Shown: positions 1-10,005, counted from the stretch's first letter. The stretch: DNA of 38,122 nucleotides from Patescibacteria group bacterium UBA5194 (GCA_002412935.1 DHWA01000004.1:1-38122); one strand, 5' to 3'. Made by a program: numbers and translations. Notes: generated by a model not told the origin, from the sequence alone.

Positions 1-12
1 TGATAGTTTGTT

Positions 13-18
13 TATAAT
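13..18 (+). promoter_or_regulatory. Probable -10 box for the gnd-zwf-pgl operon
   Basis: A perfect TATAAT lies 38 bases before the gnd start codon. The -35 region would fall at or beyond the window edge, so it cannot be judged. In DNA this AT-rich a lone -10 match is weak evidence. Confidence 0.4.
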
Positions 19-56
19 ATGTATAAATAACTTTTTATGATTTAACCTAATTTTTT

Positions 57-1463
57 ATGCAAAAAGCTAAAATTTGATTAATTTGATTGGCTGTTATGTG
101 AGCTAATCTAGCTAGAAATATAGCAGATAAATGACATAAAACAGTTGTTTATAATAGAACTAATGAAGTAACAGTAAAATTTTTAGAAAATTATAAAAGT
201 GATAATCTGATATGAGCAAATAGTTTAGAAGAACTTGTAAATTCACTAGAATCTCCAAAGAAAATAATAATAATGGTAAAAGCTGGAAAACCCGTTGATG
301 ATTTGATAGAAAAACTAACTCAATTACTTAATAAATGAGATATAATAATTGATTGCTGAAACTCTTTTTATAAAGATACACAAAGAAGATACAATGAATT
401 AAACGAAAAATGACTTAATTTTGTATGATGTGGAGTATCTGGATGAGAAGAATGAGCACTAAAATGACCAAGTATAATGCCTGGTTGTAATAAAAATATA
501 TACCCAGAAATCCAAGATATAGTAGAAAGTATCTCAGCTAAAGACTTTAGTAACTGAAAATGTGTAACTCACATATGAGAAAATTGAAGCTGACACTATG
601 TGAAAATGGTTCACAATGGAATAGAATATGCTGTTATGCAGATGATAGCAGAAGCATATGATAGTTTAAGAAAAATATATAAATTAAACTCATGAGAAAT
701 AAGTGAAATATTTAAAAATTTTAATAATTGAAAACTGAATTCTTATTTATTTGAAATAACTAGTAATGTACTTGCTAAAAAAGACGAATTTGATGATAAA
801 AATTATCTAGTTGATAAGATAATGGATAAAGCTTGAGCAAAGTGAACTTGACTTTGGACTTCAATTGATTGATTAAATAGATGAGAAAGCGTTTCAACTA
901 TAATTGAAGCTACTTTTTCTAGAGTTATCTCATCACAAAAAACTTTAAGAGAGAAACTATCAAAAAAATATACTTTAAAAACAAACTGACCTAATTTATC
1001 ACTAGAACAATATATAAAAATATTGGAAAATACTTTATACACAGGGATGCTTTTTGCATATGCTCAATGATATGCTCTCATAATGAGAACTTCAAAAGAA
1101 GAATCTTGGGATATAAATCTATCTGAAGTTTCGAGAATTTGGCAAGGATGATGTATAATAAGAGCTAAAATACTTGATTTTTTGACTAAAACTTTTTTAA
1201 AAAATCAAAATTTTGAACATCTTTTTGAATTAGATGAAATTCAAAATGAGATTATCAACTCTTTAGAGGATTATAAAAAATTTATAAATATCAATCTAGA
1301 TAACAATATACCAACTCCTTCATTATCAGCTTGAGTAAATTATTTTTACAGTATTACAAGTGCCAAATCAAGTGCAAATCTGATACAATGACTTAGAGAT
1401 TATTTCTGAGCTCATACTTATGAGAGAACAGATAGAGAGTGAATTTTTCATACGAATTGGTAA
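57..1463 (+). CDS. gnd: 6-phosphogluconate dehydrogenase (decarboxylating)
   Basis: Oxidises 6-phosphogluconate to ribulose 5-phosphate and CO2, making NADPH in the cytoplasm. Read with UGA as Gly the frame gives 468 residues, the usual length for this family. The Rossmann motif GLAVMGANLA lies at about residue 10. The signature GVSGGEEGA...GPSIMPG and the catalytic stretch GENGSGHYVKMVHNGIEY follow in the expected order, and the C-terminus has the YERTDREGIFHTNW-type tail. One small deviation is MPGC where MPGG is usual. The ATG at 57 puts the Rossmann glycines at the normal distance from the N-terminus. No Shine-Dalgarno is visible. zwf begins 25 bases downstream on the same strand and pgl overlaps zwf, so the three form one operon. 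Confidence 0.96.
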
Positions 1464-1488
1464 TTAATATATTCTAAATTTTAAGATA

Positions 1489-2865
1489 ATGCACACAATA
1501 TTTGTTATATTTTGATCTACTTGAGACTTGGCAAAGAGAAAACTTTTTGGAGCTTTATATGATATCTATTTAAGTAAAAAAGATATTAAACTAGATATAA
1601 TAGGAGTATGAAGAAAAGAATTTGATAATAATAAATTTAGAAATTATATAAAAAATGAAACTAAAGAATTTATAAAACAAAAATCAGATTTTGATAAATT
1701 TTTAGATAAAATATCTTATTCTAAGGTTGAATTAAGTGAAAAAAATGATTATAAAACTCTTAAAAATGATATAAAAAAATTACAAAAATCAAATTCTCAA
1801 GTTGTATTTTATTTATCAATTGCTCCTGAATTTTTTACAAATTTTGTGGATAATTATAAATTTATTGATATAAAAAATGCTAAAATAATTTTTGAAAAAC
1901 CATTTTGAAATGATTTAGCTTCTGCAATACTTCTAAATGAAAAAATTATGGAAGTTTTTAGAGAAGAACAAGTCTATAGAATTGATCATTATGTAGGAAA
2001 AGAAGCTATTCAAAATATACTTGCTTTTAGGTTTGCAAACATACTTTTTGAACCAATTTGGAATAATAAATACATAGATAATATACAAATTACAGCTTCA
2101 GAAAATATCTGAGTTCAGGATAGATGATGATATTATGATAACTCTTGAGCCTTGAAAGATATGGTGCAAAATCATTTATTTCAAGTATTGTCTCTAGTTA
2201 CTATGGATACTCCTTCAAATATAGATGCAGATGCAATTAGACAAGAAAAATTGAAAGTATTTAGATCTCTTAGATTAAAAAAAGATTTTGAGAAAAATAT
2301 AGTATTTTGACAATATGAAGGTTATAAAAATGAAAAATCAGTAAAACCCGATTCTAGAACAGAAACTTTTATTGCTATGAAAATAGAAGTGGATAGTTGG
2401 AGATTTGTTTGAGTACCAATATACCTTAGAACTTGAAAATATCTAGATAAAAAATGTACAAAAATAGTTGTAGAATTTAAAGAAATTCCAGATATATTGT
2501 TTAAAAAATATGGTCATATAGAAAAAAATAGAATTATCCTAGAAGTTCAACCAAATGAAACTATAGACATACATTTCAATATAAAAGAAAATTGAAATAG
2601 TAAAGAAGTACAGAGAGTTAAATCAAAATTTAGCAAAGAAATCGAATCAAAAGAAGCTTATGTAAAACTCTTAGAAGATGTAATTTACTGAGATAAAACT
2701 CTTTTTACAAGTTGGGAAATGTTAAAAGAAAGTTGGAAAATAGTTGAAGACCTAGTAAATTGTAAAAATAATTGTCCTATTTTACACATATACAAAAAGT
2801 GAACTACCGGGCCAGAAGCTAGTAATATAATGTTGGAAAATGATAATAAAAAATGGTATGAATAA
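1489..2865 (+). CDS. zwf: Glucose-6-phosphate 1-dehydrogenase
   Basis: First enzyme of the oxidative pentose phosphate pathway: glucose 6-phosphate plus NADP+ to 6-phosphogluconolactone. The 458-residue product has the nucleotide-binding motif GSTGDLAKRKLFGALYD from about residue 9, the NADP-side EKPFGND motif, and the family active-site signature RIDHYVGKEAIQN at about residues 164-176. Further family landmarks are the substrate-side DMVQNHLFQ and the RTGKYL stretch. It is slightly shorter than typical 480-500 residue enzymes. Its last 8 bases overlap the pgl start, suggesting translational coupling. Several conserved glycines (GSTG, PFG, RTG) are written TGA. Confidence 0.96.
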
Positions 2866-3547
2866 AATAAAAACCCGAGACGAAAATCTATTAAAAAATG
2901 ACTTTTTAAAAGAATTTTTAAAGTCCTTACAAGAACTTAAAAACAATGAAAAAATAGTTATCTGACTATCTGGATGAAATTCTCTAAAGATTTTTTACGG
3001 TGAATTGAAAGATAATTTTTGAAAGATTGATAAAACTCTAAGAAATAAGATTTATTTTTGTTTTTTGGATGAGAGAGTTGTGGATTTTGAAAGTGATGAT
3101 AGTAATTATAAACTGTGTAAAAATCTATTTTTAGATGAACTTGTCACAAAATGATTGATTAAACAAGAGCAAATATTATTACCAGATTTTAGTCTCAAAG
3201 ATTACGAAATAGATTATTTTAATAAAGTACAAAAAATAGATATATGACTTTTTTGAGTTGGAGAAGATTGACATACTTGTTCACTTTTTCCAAATCATAA
3301 ATTACTTGATGACGATACTTACTCATACTTAAAAATATGAGATTCGCCAAAACCACCTAAAAATAGGATAACTATATCAAAATCTATGCTAGAAGATATA
3401 AAATATGCTTTTGTGTTTTTTATTTGAGAATCAAAACAAGAAGCATTAAATAATTTTCTAGATGAAAATATTAGTTATAAAAAATGTCCTGCAAAACTTA
3501 TATTGAATTGTGAAAATGTGAGTTTGGTAAGCAAATCTATCTCCTAA
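2858..3547 (+). CDS. pgl: 6-phosphogluconolactonase
   Basis: Hydrolyses 6-phosphogluconolactone, the step between zwf and gnd. The 229-residue product belongs to the glucosamine-6-phosphate isomerase/6-phosphogluconolactonase superfamily. It has LSGGNS near residue 38, the FLDERVV motif near residue 68, and GVGEDGHTCSLFP at about residues 132-144, which is the lactonase form of the catalytic motif. The start ATG lies inside the last codons of zwf (8-base overlap), and no other start fits the N-terminal helix better. The 3' end overlaps the convergent lipoprotein gene by 11 bases. With gnd and zwf it completes the oxidative branch. Confidence 0.93.
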
Positions 3548-3923
3548 TTTCACCAAAAATACTCATTTCTCTTCTTAACTTTTTTGCTTTCTCATTATCT
3601 CATTTTTTAACTAATTCTTCTAATTCTTTTCTTTTTGTATCTTCTAGTTTTTTTATTTCTTTCAATAATTCTTGTTCTTTTTGTATATCTTTTGATTTTT
3701 TAGCTTTTTCTAAATCCTCAAATACTTTTTTTACATCATTTGATGTATTTTCTAGATACACTTGTTTTCTTTTTTCTGAATTAATTGCTTCTTTATCAAT
3801 AATTTCTTTTTTAGATTGAGTAATACCAGACGAAGTTGTTTCCGCTACATTATCTACTTTCTTACCCAATGAACAAGATGTTAAAAGTAGTGTAATTAAA
3901 AATGTAAATATAATTTTTTTCAT
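3537..3923 (-). CDS. Small lysine/glutamate-rich lipoprotein
   Basis: A 128-residue protein with a clear lipoprotein signal: MKKI, a hydrophobic stretch, then the lipobox LLTSC at residues 13-17, so Cys17 would be lipidated and the mature protein held on the outer face of the membrane. The rest is rich in Lys and Glu with heptad-like spacing, probably one long helix or coiled coil, and has no recognised domain. Under the standard code it would end about 20 residues earlier; with UGA as Gly it runs to a TAG at 3537-3539. It lies 25 bases downstream of the LRR prepilin gene on the same strand, so the two are probably co-transcribed. Its tail overlaps the convergent pgl gene by 11 bases. Confidence 0.8.
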
Positions 3924-3948
3924 AGTTTATATTAATTAATAAATAAAA

Positions 3949-6081
3949 TTATTGAGGGGTAACAGTAACAGTTATAACTATTTTTGTTCAATTTGCTGAT
4001 ATAGTCATTGTTTTTCAAGTTGTTGGAATACCATATTGTGATTTACTTTTTGGAATATAATTTAAAAAATCCGTTGAAAGAGTTCAAAGTAAATTATTAT
4101 TATTTAAGTACAATTCATTTAAATTAGCAAGACTTCATATCTCTGATGGTAATGTTGTAAGTGAATTATGCAATAAATCTAAAACTGTTAAATTTATAAG
4201 ATTTCATATTGAGGATGGAATACTTTGAAGCAAATTATTATCAAAATATACTCGAGTCAGATTTGTAAGACTTCATATTTCAACTGGTAAACTTGAAAGT
4301 GAATTATACATTAAATATAACTCATTTAAATTTATAAGACTTCATATTTCAACTGGTAAACTTGAAAGTGAATTATTACGCAAATTTAAACTAGTTAAAT
4401 TTATAAGACTTCATATTGAAGATGGAATATTTTGAAGAGAATTAAAACCTAAATTTAAACTAGTTAAATTTATAAGACTTCATATTTCAACTGGTAAACT
4501 TGAAAGTGAATTACTAAGTAGTTCTAAATTTGTTAAATTTATAAGTTCTCATATCTCTATTGGAATACTTGTAAGTGAATTATTACTTAAGTCTAAAACT
4601 GTTAAATTTGTAAGATTTCATATCTCTGATGGTAAACTCATAAGTGAATTATGAGCTAAAATTAAATTTGTTAAATTTGTAAGATTTCATATCTCTGATG
4701 GTAAACTTGTAAGTGAATTTGTATCTAAATCTAAATCTGTTAAATTTGTGAGATTTAAAATTTCTGATGGTAAACTTGTAAGTGAATTTTCAGATAATCT
4801 CAAATATGTTAAATTACTAAGATTTGATATCTCAGGTGGTAAATTTGTAAGTGAATTATGATATAAATCTAAAGTTGTTAAATTTGTAAGATTTCAAATT
4901 TCTGATGGTAAACTTGTAAGTGAATTCCGAGATAAGTGCAACTCATTTAAATTTGTAAGATTTCATATCTCCGCAGGTATATCAGTTCATCAAACCCAAT
5001 CAATACTTTTAACATTATTACACCAATCACTTTCAGTAAGTGAGCTTAATTCATTCCGATCTATGTCATATGCATATAAATCCCCTGTTGATAGAAATCA
5101 ACTAAGTGTATTAACTTGTGTTTGTGTTAAACTACATACTGTTGGAATTTCTGGTAATGATGGAGTTATTGGCAGTGTTGATAGAAGTACACAATCTCTT
5201 CATTTAAATACATAATAGCACACTAATTGTTGTTGTTGTTCTGGTGTTGTTGCATTTAGTATTTCTTGTATTCATGCTTCTGATTCTATTATTGTTCAGT
5301 TATATATTGTTTGTAGATCTGTTACAAATTGTTGTTGTATTGTTCCACTACTTGATAGGTCTGTTAGACTTCAAGTATACACCACTATATTATTTAATGG
5401 TGGTAAAAACTCAAATCATCCTGTCATTGTATATCAACTATTTCTATATGAATCTGGAATATTTGAATAGTCATTATATACTAATTCTTTATTTGTTATT
5501 AGATCTTGTAAATCTACATGATTTATATTTGAGTTTATTATACTTGGTACTGCTAATATATAATTTAATCCTCAAGTTGATACTTGTAATATCTTTTCAT
5601 TATAAGTTCATTTTACTTTTGCTGTTGCTATTTTTGTTGTAGCCGCGTTTGCTTGTTTTGTTAGTAGTGGTAGGTTATATGTCAATGATCATCATTCTAG
5701 AATTGTTGCTACTTGATATTCTACATTATTATTTGCTACACTATATGTATACTCATCTCATGTTAATGGATCTACTGGTTTTTTTGATAGATTTCTTAGA
5801 TTTGTTATTACATTATCTCATACTGTTCATTGTGTCCGTGCTAATGCTCAACTATATGTTATATGACTACCATAATCTGGTATTGGATAAAATCATTTTT
5901 CTGTGATAAATATTCATAAGCTTTTTTCTATATTATTTATATCTGCTATTCTTGCTCCATCTCTAGCATTTTTAGAATAATTTTGATAGCTTATAAATGC
6001 TATTGTTCATAGGATTGCTAAGATTGTGATTACTACAATTAATTCTACCAATGTGAAAGCTTGTTTTTGAAGTTTTTTCAT
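3949..6081 (-). CDS. Prepilin-like protein with about 13 leucine-rich repeats
   Basis: A 710-residue product. The N-terminus MKKLQKQAFTLVELIVVITI is a type IV prepilin/pseudopilin signal: short basic leader, the A/F junction, Glu at mature position 5, then a hydrophobic helix of about 20 residues. Residues to about 330 form a pseudopilin-like body with YPIPDYG and a Thr/Ser-rich stretch. From about residue 360 to 665 there are about 13 tandem leucine-rich repeats of exactly 23 residues (69 bases), pattern LTSLPSEIGNLTNLxxLxL followed by a short variable turn. About 43 residues follow, ending in a beta-rich TKIVITVTVT stretch. LRRs bind proteins or surfaces, so a role in attachment by a pilus or pilus-like fibre is inferred. 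The 25-base gap to the lipoprotein gene suggests an operon. Antisense frames here are open only because the repeats are Leu-rich. Confidence 0.88.
4080..4985 (-). repeat. Tandem 69-bp repeat array encoding LRRs
   Basis: About 13 direct repeats with a 69-base period, recognisable on the plus strand by the recurring aagtgaatt block (near 4158, 4300, 4369, 4506, 4575, 4644, 4713, 4782, 4851 and 4920). Spacing is uniform and units differ mainly in the variable turn, which implies duplication with diversification. The array lies wholly inside the prepilin-LRR gene. Confidence 0.9.
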
Positions 6082-6109
6082 AGTATATTTATTAGATATT
6101 TACAAAAAT

Positions 6110-6139
6110 AAAGAATAATTTACTGCTAAATTATTCTTT
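6110..6139 (-). terminator. Hairpin terminator after the CDP-alcohol phosphatidyltransferase gene
   Basis: A perfect 13-bp stem (6110-6122 with 6127-6139) with a 4-base loop, followed on the minus strand by ATTTTTG. It lies 60 bases after the stop of the phosphatidyltransferase gene and 29 bases before the start of the LRR prepilin gene. It therefore either separates two transcription units or sits in the leader of the prepilin mRNA. Confidence 0.7.
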
Positions 6140-6198
6140 ATTTTTGATTTTTATCAAATTTAGTTTATTTTTTAACTTGACTATTATTAATTATTCTT

Positions 6199-6990
6199 TT
6201 AAGATTTTTTATTCCCTCAATTTATACTTTTTTGTGCCAATATAATTGAAACTCAAGAAAGAGCCACAAAGATAACATCAAGTACATCTTTTCAGATTCA
6301 CATATTTATCAATTTATCCACTTCTGAAGTCCACAAAATTCATAAACTAGATGTGAATTGTAAAGCAGTTTTATATTTTCAATATTTAGTTGCTGCTCAT
6401 GATGAAGTCTTACCTATATACTGAGTATCTTCATCTTTTAAAATACATTGAGCAGTCATATCAATTTGCTCATCTAGTGATGGTCTTCATTCTCTAAATT
6501 GAGATTTTCAATGATAATATGATTTTAATGATCAAAAAATTCAATTTATTACCGCAAGATTATTTGATAAAGAATTTACTAACTCAATAGTTGAAATAGT
6601 AGTCAAAGACATATCCGTTCACTTATCTAATCAAGCATCAAAAGTTTCTCATTCTTTTGATTTCTGTTTAAATCTCCTTGCAAGTTTTCAATCAACAACA
6701 TCAAGTACACAAGATCATGTCATAGCACTAAGACCAAGTATAGGATTTCATAAATAGTAAATTATAGTTCAAATTACTAGAGAAAAAATTCTAAATGTAG
6801 TTATATTATTTGGAGATATTCAAGCACGGTTAAGAGATGCTATAAAATCAGCATCAAATCAATTATTAATTATATCTTTTCAATATTCTAATATAAAATC
6901 TACAGTTTTTTTAACTCCAGATGAAAACAGTTTTATAACATCCTCTAATTTAATATCTAAACCATTTTTTATATCTTTACTTTTTTCCAT
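6199..6990 (-). CDS. CDP-alcohol phosphatidyltransferase family membrane enzyme
   Basis: A 263-residue membrane protein with the full family signature D-x2-DG-x2-AR-x8-G-x3-D-x3-D, seen as DVVDGKLAR, eight residues, then GETFDAGLD. These Asp residues bind the metal and the CDP-linked substrate. Hydrophobic segments flank the motif, as in phosphatidylglycerophosphate and related phospholipid synthases. The exact acceptor alcohol cannot be told from sequence alone; PgsA-like is the commonest choice in reduced genomes, but the N-terminal 60 residues are unusually long and polar. The second Gly of the signature is encoded by TGA. It is divergent from the YgjV-like gene, with a terminator hairpin 60 bases downstream. 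Confidence 0.88.
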
Positions 6991-7100
6991 AAAACAAAAA
7001 ACTCTTATTTGAAATTTTAAAATTAATCTTAAAAATAACTATTTTAAATGAAAAGTCAATAATTAAAAATATTTTTTATTTACAAAAGATACTATTTTTT

Positions 7101-7129
7101 TTGTAAAGGTATTACATTTATGTTATAAT
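7101..7129 (+). promoter_or_regulatory. Sigma-70-type promoter for the YgjV-like gene
   Basis: TTGTAA at 7101-7106 and TATAAT at 7124-7129 are separated by exactly 17 bases, with the start codon 28 bases after the -10 box. It lies in the 167-base gap between two divergent genes. Confidence 0.65.
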
Positions 7130-7157
7130 TTTTCATATTATAATTAATGTTTTTATT

Positions 7158-7757
7158 ATGCATTTAGAAAATATAAACCTGCCTGAAATAGTTTGAGTCT
7201 TTGCACTTATTTTTATTGTTTTATCATTTTTAGAAACAAATGATAGAAAGATGTTTTTACTTTTAGCTATTTGATCATTTTTTTACTCTATTCATTTCTG
7301 GTGACTTGGTTTAATAACAGCATCTATAATCAACTTTTTTGATGTATTAAAAAATATAGCTGTAACAAAATATAAAAAAAATAAATCTATATTTTTAGTT
7401 TTTGCTATAGTATATGCTATAATTTGAATAAAAACCTGAAACTGAGAACTAATGCCTTATCTATTCACTTTAGCTTCGATTTTATCTCTTTATGCTGCTT
7501 TTTTCTTAAAATGAATAACTTTAAGAGTAGTATATTTCTCTTCATTTACTATACAATTAATTTACACAATTGTCTGAAATTCTCTAAGTTGAAGTATAAT
7601 CAATTTATTATTTTTATTATCAATAACTTCATCAATTTATATACTTTACAAAAGAAGATGATTTTTGTGAAAAATCAGATATATTAAATTTTTATTTTTA
7701 AAAAATTTAAGAAAATTTCTTTGATATAGATACTGAAGAGTTAAATTTTTGAGGTAA
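7158..7757 (+). CDS. YgjV-like inner membrane protein
   Basis: A 199-residue polytopic membrane protein with about six hydrophobic segments. The pattern (polar N-terminus, SFFYSIHFWGLG, ASIINFFDVLKN) resembles the YgjV/Imp-YgjV family of small bacterial inner membrane proteins, whose function is not established. The C-terminal 35 residues are strongly basic and would lie in the cytoplasm. Many in-frame TGA codons fall at loop glycines. It has its own upstream promoter, and the next small gene has a promoter of its own starting 5 bases past this stop. Confidence 0.6.
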
Positions 7758-7762
7758 TTTTT

Positions 7763-7790
7763 TTGACTTATTATGTTTTTAAATTATATT
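7763..7790 (+). promoter_or_regulatory. Promoter of the 52-residue orphan gene
   Basis: TTGACT at 7763-7768, a 16-base spacer and TATATT at 7785-7790, 32 bases before the start codon. A second TATAAT at 7807-7812 would give a nearly leaderless transcript. Confidence 0.5.
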
Positions 7791-7822
7791 TATACAAATT
7801 TAATTTTATAATTTTTTAAAAT

Positions 7823-7981
7823 ATGCCAACTACTATTCCTACTTGTGAATGAAACAGTATTATTGTTGAAGCTGATTGAATGACTTCTCTAAAAATAACT
7901 CCTCCTGAATGAATTAAAAAACAAGAAAAAGAAACAAAAAGTAATATTGATGATATATTAGACTATAATATGCCTACATAA
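7823..7981 (+). CDS. Small hypothetical protein, 52 residues
   Basis: A short gene with an ATG at 7823 and a TAA at 7979-7981. The product starts MPTTIPTCEGNSIIVEADG and ends in an acidic helix-like tail. It has no signal peptide, membrane segment or recognised family. Support for a real gene comes from its setting: a good promoter just upstream, a perfect terminator hairpin beginning at the stop codon, and four in-frame TGA codons, all in gene-like positions. Function unknown. Confidence 0.65.
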
Positions 7982-8017
7982 AAATAAATCCTTCAAATTT
8001 GAAGGATTTATTTTTTT
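7982..8017. terminator. Bidirectional terminator between convergent genes
   Basis: A perfect 16+16 palindrome with arms AAATAAATCCTTCAAA and its complement, followed by a run of T on the plus strand and of A on the other side. It ends the 52-residue orphan gene and, read on the minus strand, ends rdgB, whose stop codon lies at its edge (8016-8018). Confidence 0.88.
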
Positions 8018-8597
8018 ATTGTTCAGATAAATTTTTTATAAAATCTAATAATGCTAATTTTCTCATAGATATCTGATTTTTTTCTTCTTCAGTTATTTCT
8101 CAAAATGTTTTATTTAATCATTTTACTTCAAAAGCATTTGACCATCAAAACTTGTCACCCCTTGGTTTTTCAGGAATTCTTCATTCTAGTTCTCCATATC
8201 AAACTGTGTACTTATCTCAATCATACATACTTACTCAAGTAATTGCTCTTATTGTTCTATCAGGATTTCACGCCATCATCTTAAATAAAGTTTCTATTCA
8301 TGCAGGCCCATCAACTATATACTTTACAAATGGTCAAGGAAATCATCATAGAGAATCTATAAAATATCCTGTATCTTCAACTATTACTGGTCTACCTAAT
8401 ATATCAAATACATCTTTTGCTTTTCTTTTTACAATTTCAATAATATCCATTGATTGTATTTCTTTCAAATCTCATCAACAAGCTTCTTTAATTTTTTCCA
8501 AATCTTCTTTTGTATATCATTTAAGTTCTATTCACAATATATTACTTGATTCCTGTAATTTATGTGAATTTGTAGTTCAAAAAGTTAATTCTCTCAT
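8016..8597 (-). CDS. rdgB: XTP/dITP pyrophosphatase (RdgB/HAM1 family)
   Basis: Hydrolyses non-canonical purine triphosphates (dITP, XTP) to monophosphates so they are not built into DNA or RNA. The 193-residue product is the usual size. It shows the N-terminal substrate motif TTNSHKLQE, the metal-binding VEDTGYFIDSLGGFPGPFVK, GDKFGWSNAFEV and the terminal SMRKLAL signature, all in order. Start ATG at 8597; no ribosome binding site is visible. The C-terminus ends in the shared terminator. The next gene upstream on the same strand (8668-9426) is 70 bases away. Confidence 0.92.
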
Positions 8598-8667
8598 TTT
8601 ATTAAATTAATTTTGTAAGATATTATATATATAACAATAATAATAAATAAGTCAATAATATTTGCCA

Positions 8668-9426
8668 TTATTTAACTTTTTTTCTTCATATCCTAAAAAT
8701 AAATTTAAAAATTGGTTTAATTCTAACTATTATAAAAAAAAATACTAAAATCGCTAATGGAACATATAAATAATTGATATCCAATCTTTTAATTGCTCTT
8801 GTTATCTCATATTTTCCCAATGAAATAATTCATATAATTCAAACTGATAATGGATAAATAATCTTGAATCCATAATAAATTATATTTTTTTGATACAATT
8901 GCAAACCAATTTTTGCATTCTCATTTTTTAACCTTTCTATTTGATTTTCAATTTCTTTTATATTTGGTGATTTTTCTTTTTTGGCTGTTTTTAATTCTAA
9001 AATTAACTGATCCAAATTTGTTTTATTTCAAATTAATTTACTTATATTGTTTGTTTTATTTTTTAAATAATCTCTAAGACATAATGATAAAAAGATAATA
9101 ATTTCTATAAAAATTATAAGCCCAATAAGCCCTGCAATATGATTATATTTATCCTGAATTGTAATTCAAAACAAACTTGTAACTCTCACATCATAAATTC
9201 CATACAAAACTCAAATCAATCATCCAACAAGCAATCATCTTCAAGACAAAGCCAAATCATGACTTTCATAAAATACAAAATCATTTCATATATTTTTTAT
9301 GATTTCTACTTGGATTGGGTTTGTAATTATAGTTCTTGTTGGCAAATTACTCTCATTAACTTGAATAGGAGTTTGAACTCTTGGCTTTCTTTGTATTGTT
9401 TTTGTTTCTGGGGCTTTCTTTTCCAT
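8668..9426 (-). CDS. Hypothetical membrane protein with central coiled-coil
   Basis: A 252-residue protein of no recognised family. The first 60 residues are polar and Pro/Thr-rich. There are two hydrophobic segments at about 65-80 and 95-120, then a Lys/Glu-rich helix (about 125-175, probably coiled coil) and two further membrane segments near 190-205 and 220-245, with a basic tail RIGRKKVK. The topology suggests a helical hairpin exposed in the cytoplasm between two membrane pairs. It ends 70 bases before rdgB on the same strand, so they may be co-transcribed. The repeat-rich spacer lies upstream. Confidence 0.75.
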
Positions 9427-9521
9427 GTATTTAGTTTTTGTTAAAAATATCTAGTTTTGATTATATACTTTATAATTAAATTGCAAAAAATACTGATTTT
9501 TTTTTAAATTATTTTTAGATT

Positions 9522-9553
9522 TGTCATTCTAGGGGAAGTCGGGAATCTTCATT
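9522..9553. repeat. Short palindromic repeat (tgtcattc...gaatcttcat family), degenerate
   Basis: Starts tgtcattct and ends gggaatcttcat. It resembles the perfect copies at 10526 and 38085, but the left arm is decayed. It lies just upstream of the inverted-repeat element. Confidence 0.65.
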
Positions 9554-9592
9554 GTATTGTGTCTTTAGTTTTGTAATAAATGTTTTATCTTT

Positions 9593-10005
9593 CTCACTTT
9601 TGAATCCAAAAGTAAGCAAAAGATTTAGGGGGTTTCGAATTTCAGAATTAATGTTTTGTGCTTTCTGTAAGTAGTCACTAGAATCTCACCCCCTAAGACC
9701 CCATATTTCTAAATGTTAAGTTTAGTAAAATTATAAAAAATATTTCTGTCATCGCGAACGAAGTGTGGCGATCCAGAGAACAATGATATTTCGTAAATTC
9801 AATGATATATGGATTGCTTCGTACCTCGCAATGACAAAAAAAGTCAAAATCCATATCTTCACTAAGTGGTCAATTGAAAGGCAAAACAAAGTCCTATATT
9901 AGAACTTTGCGAGCGATATGAACTGGAGACCGGGAAACGATTCAGGGATTTTTAAGGGGATGAAATCCCTTAAATTCTTTTGCTACTTTTGGAATCAAAA
10001 GTGAG
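9593..10005. mobile_element. MITE-like element with about 35-bp terminal inverted repeats
   Basis: The left end 9593-9627 (begins CTCACTTTTGAATCC) matches the reverse complement of the right end 9971-10005 at nearly every position. Similarity continues inward in decayed form: the stretch near 9653-9680 resembles the reverse complement of about 9850-9880. The whole unit is thus a long degenerate inverted repeat of 413 bases without a transposase. A 90-base family B repeat sits in the middle, apparently nested. It is either a non-autonomous transposable element or a large hairpin relic. Confidence 0.55.
9747..9836. repeat. Family B palindromic repeat, 90 bp
   Basis: Starts tgtcatcgcga and ends tcgcaatgaca, with ggattgcttcgta inside. 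It matches the better preserved copy at 27801-27899 at both ends and at the internal attgcttcgta core. The left arm is partly decayed. Confidence 0.7.

Noticed and set aside
4080..4985. Regular 69-base repeats resembling a CRISPR-like or satellite array
   Set aside because: The units are coding LRRs in one open frame, lack identical repeats with unique spacers, and no cas genes are near.
5244..5906. Two long Leu/Tyr-rich plus-strand frames
   Set aside because: They are antisense shadows of the prepilin-LRR gene; composition is low-complexity and no start context or motif is present.
8152..8610. 152-residue plus-strand frame
   Set aside because: Lies opposite rdgB, whose motifs are unambiguous on the minus strand.
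9139..9444. 101-residue plus-strand frame rich in Ser, Asn and Cys
   Set aside because: Antisense to the 252-residue membrane protein and ends in the repeat region; no supporting signals.
9880..9960. Possible tRNA or structured RNA in the GC-richer part of the spacer
   Set aside because: No T-arm or anticodon arm pairing could be found; it fits better as the inner part of the inverted-repeat element.
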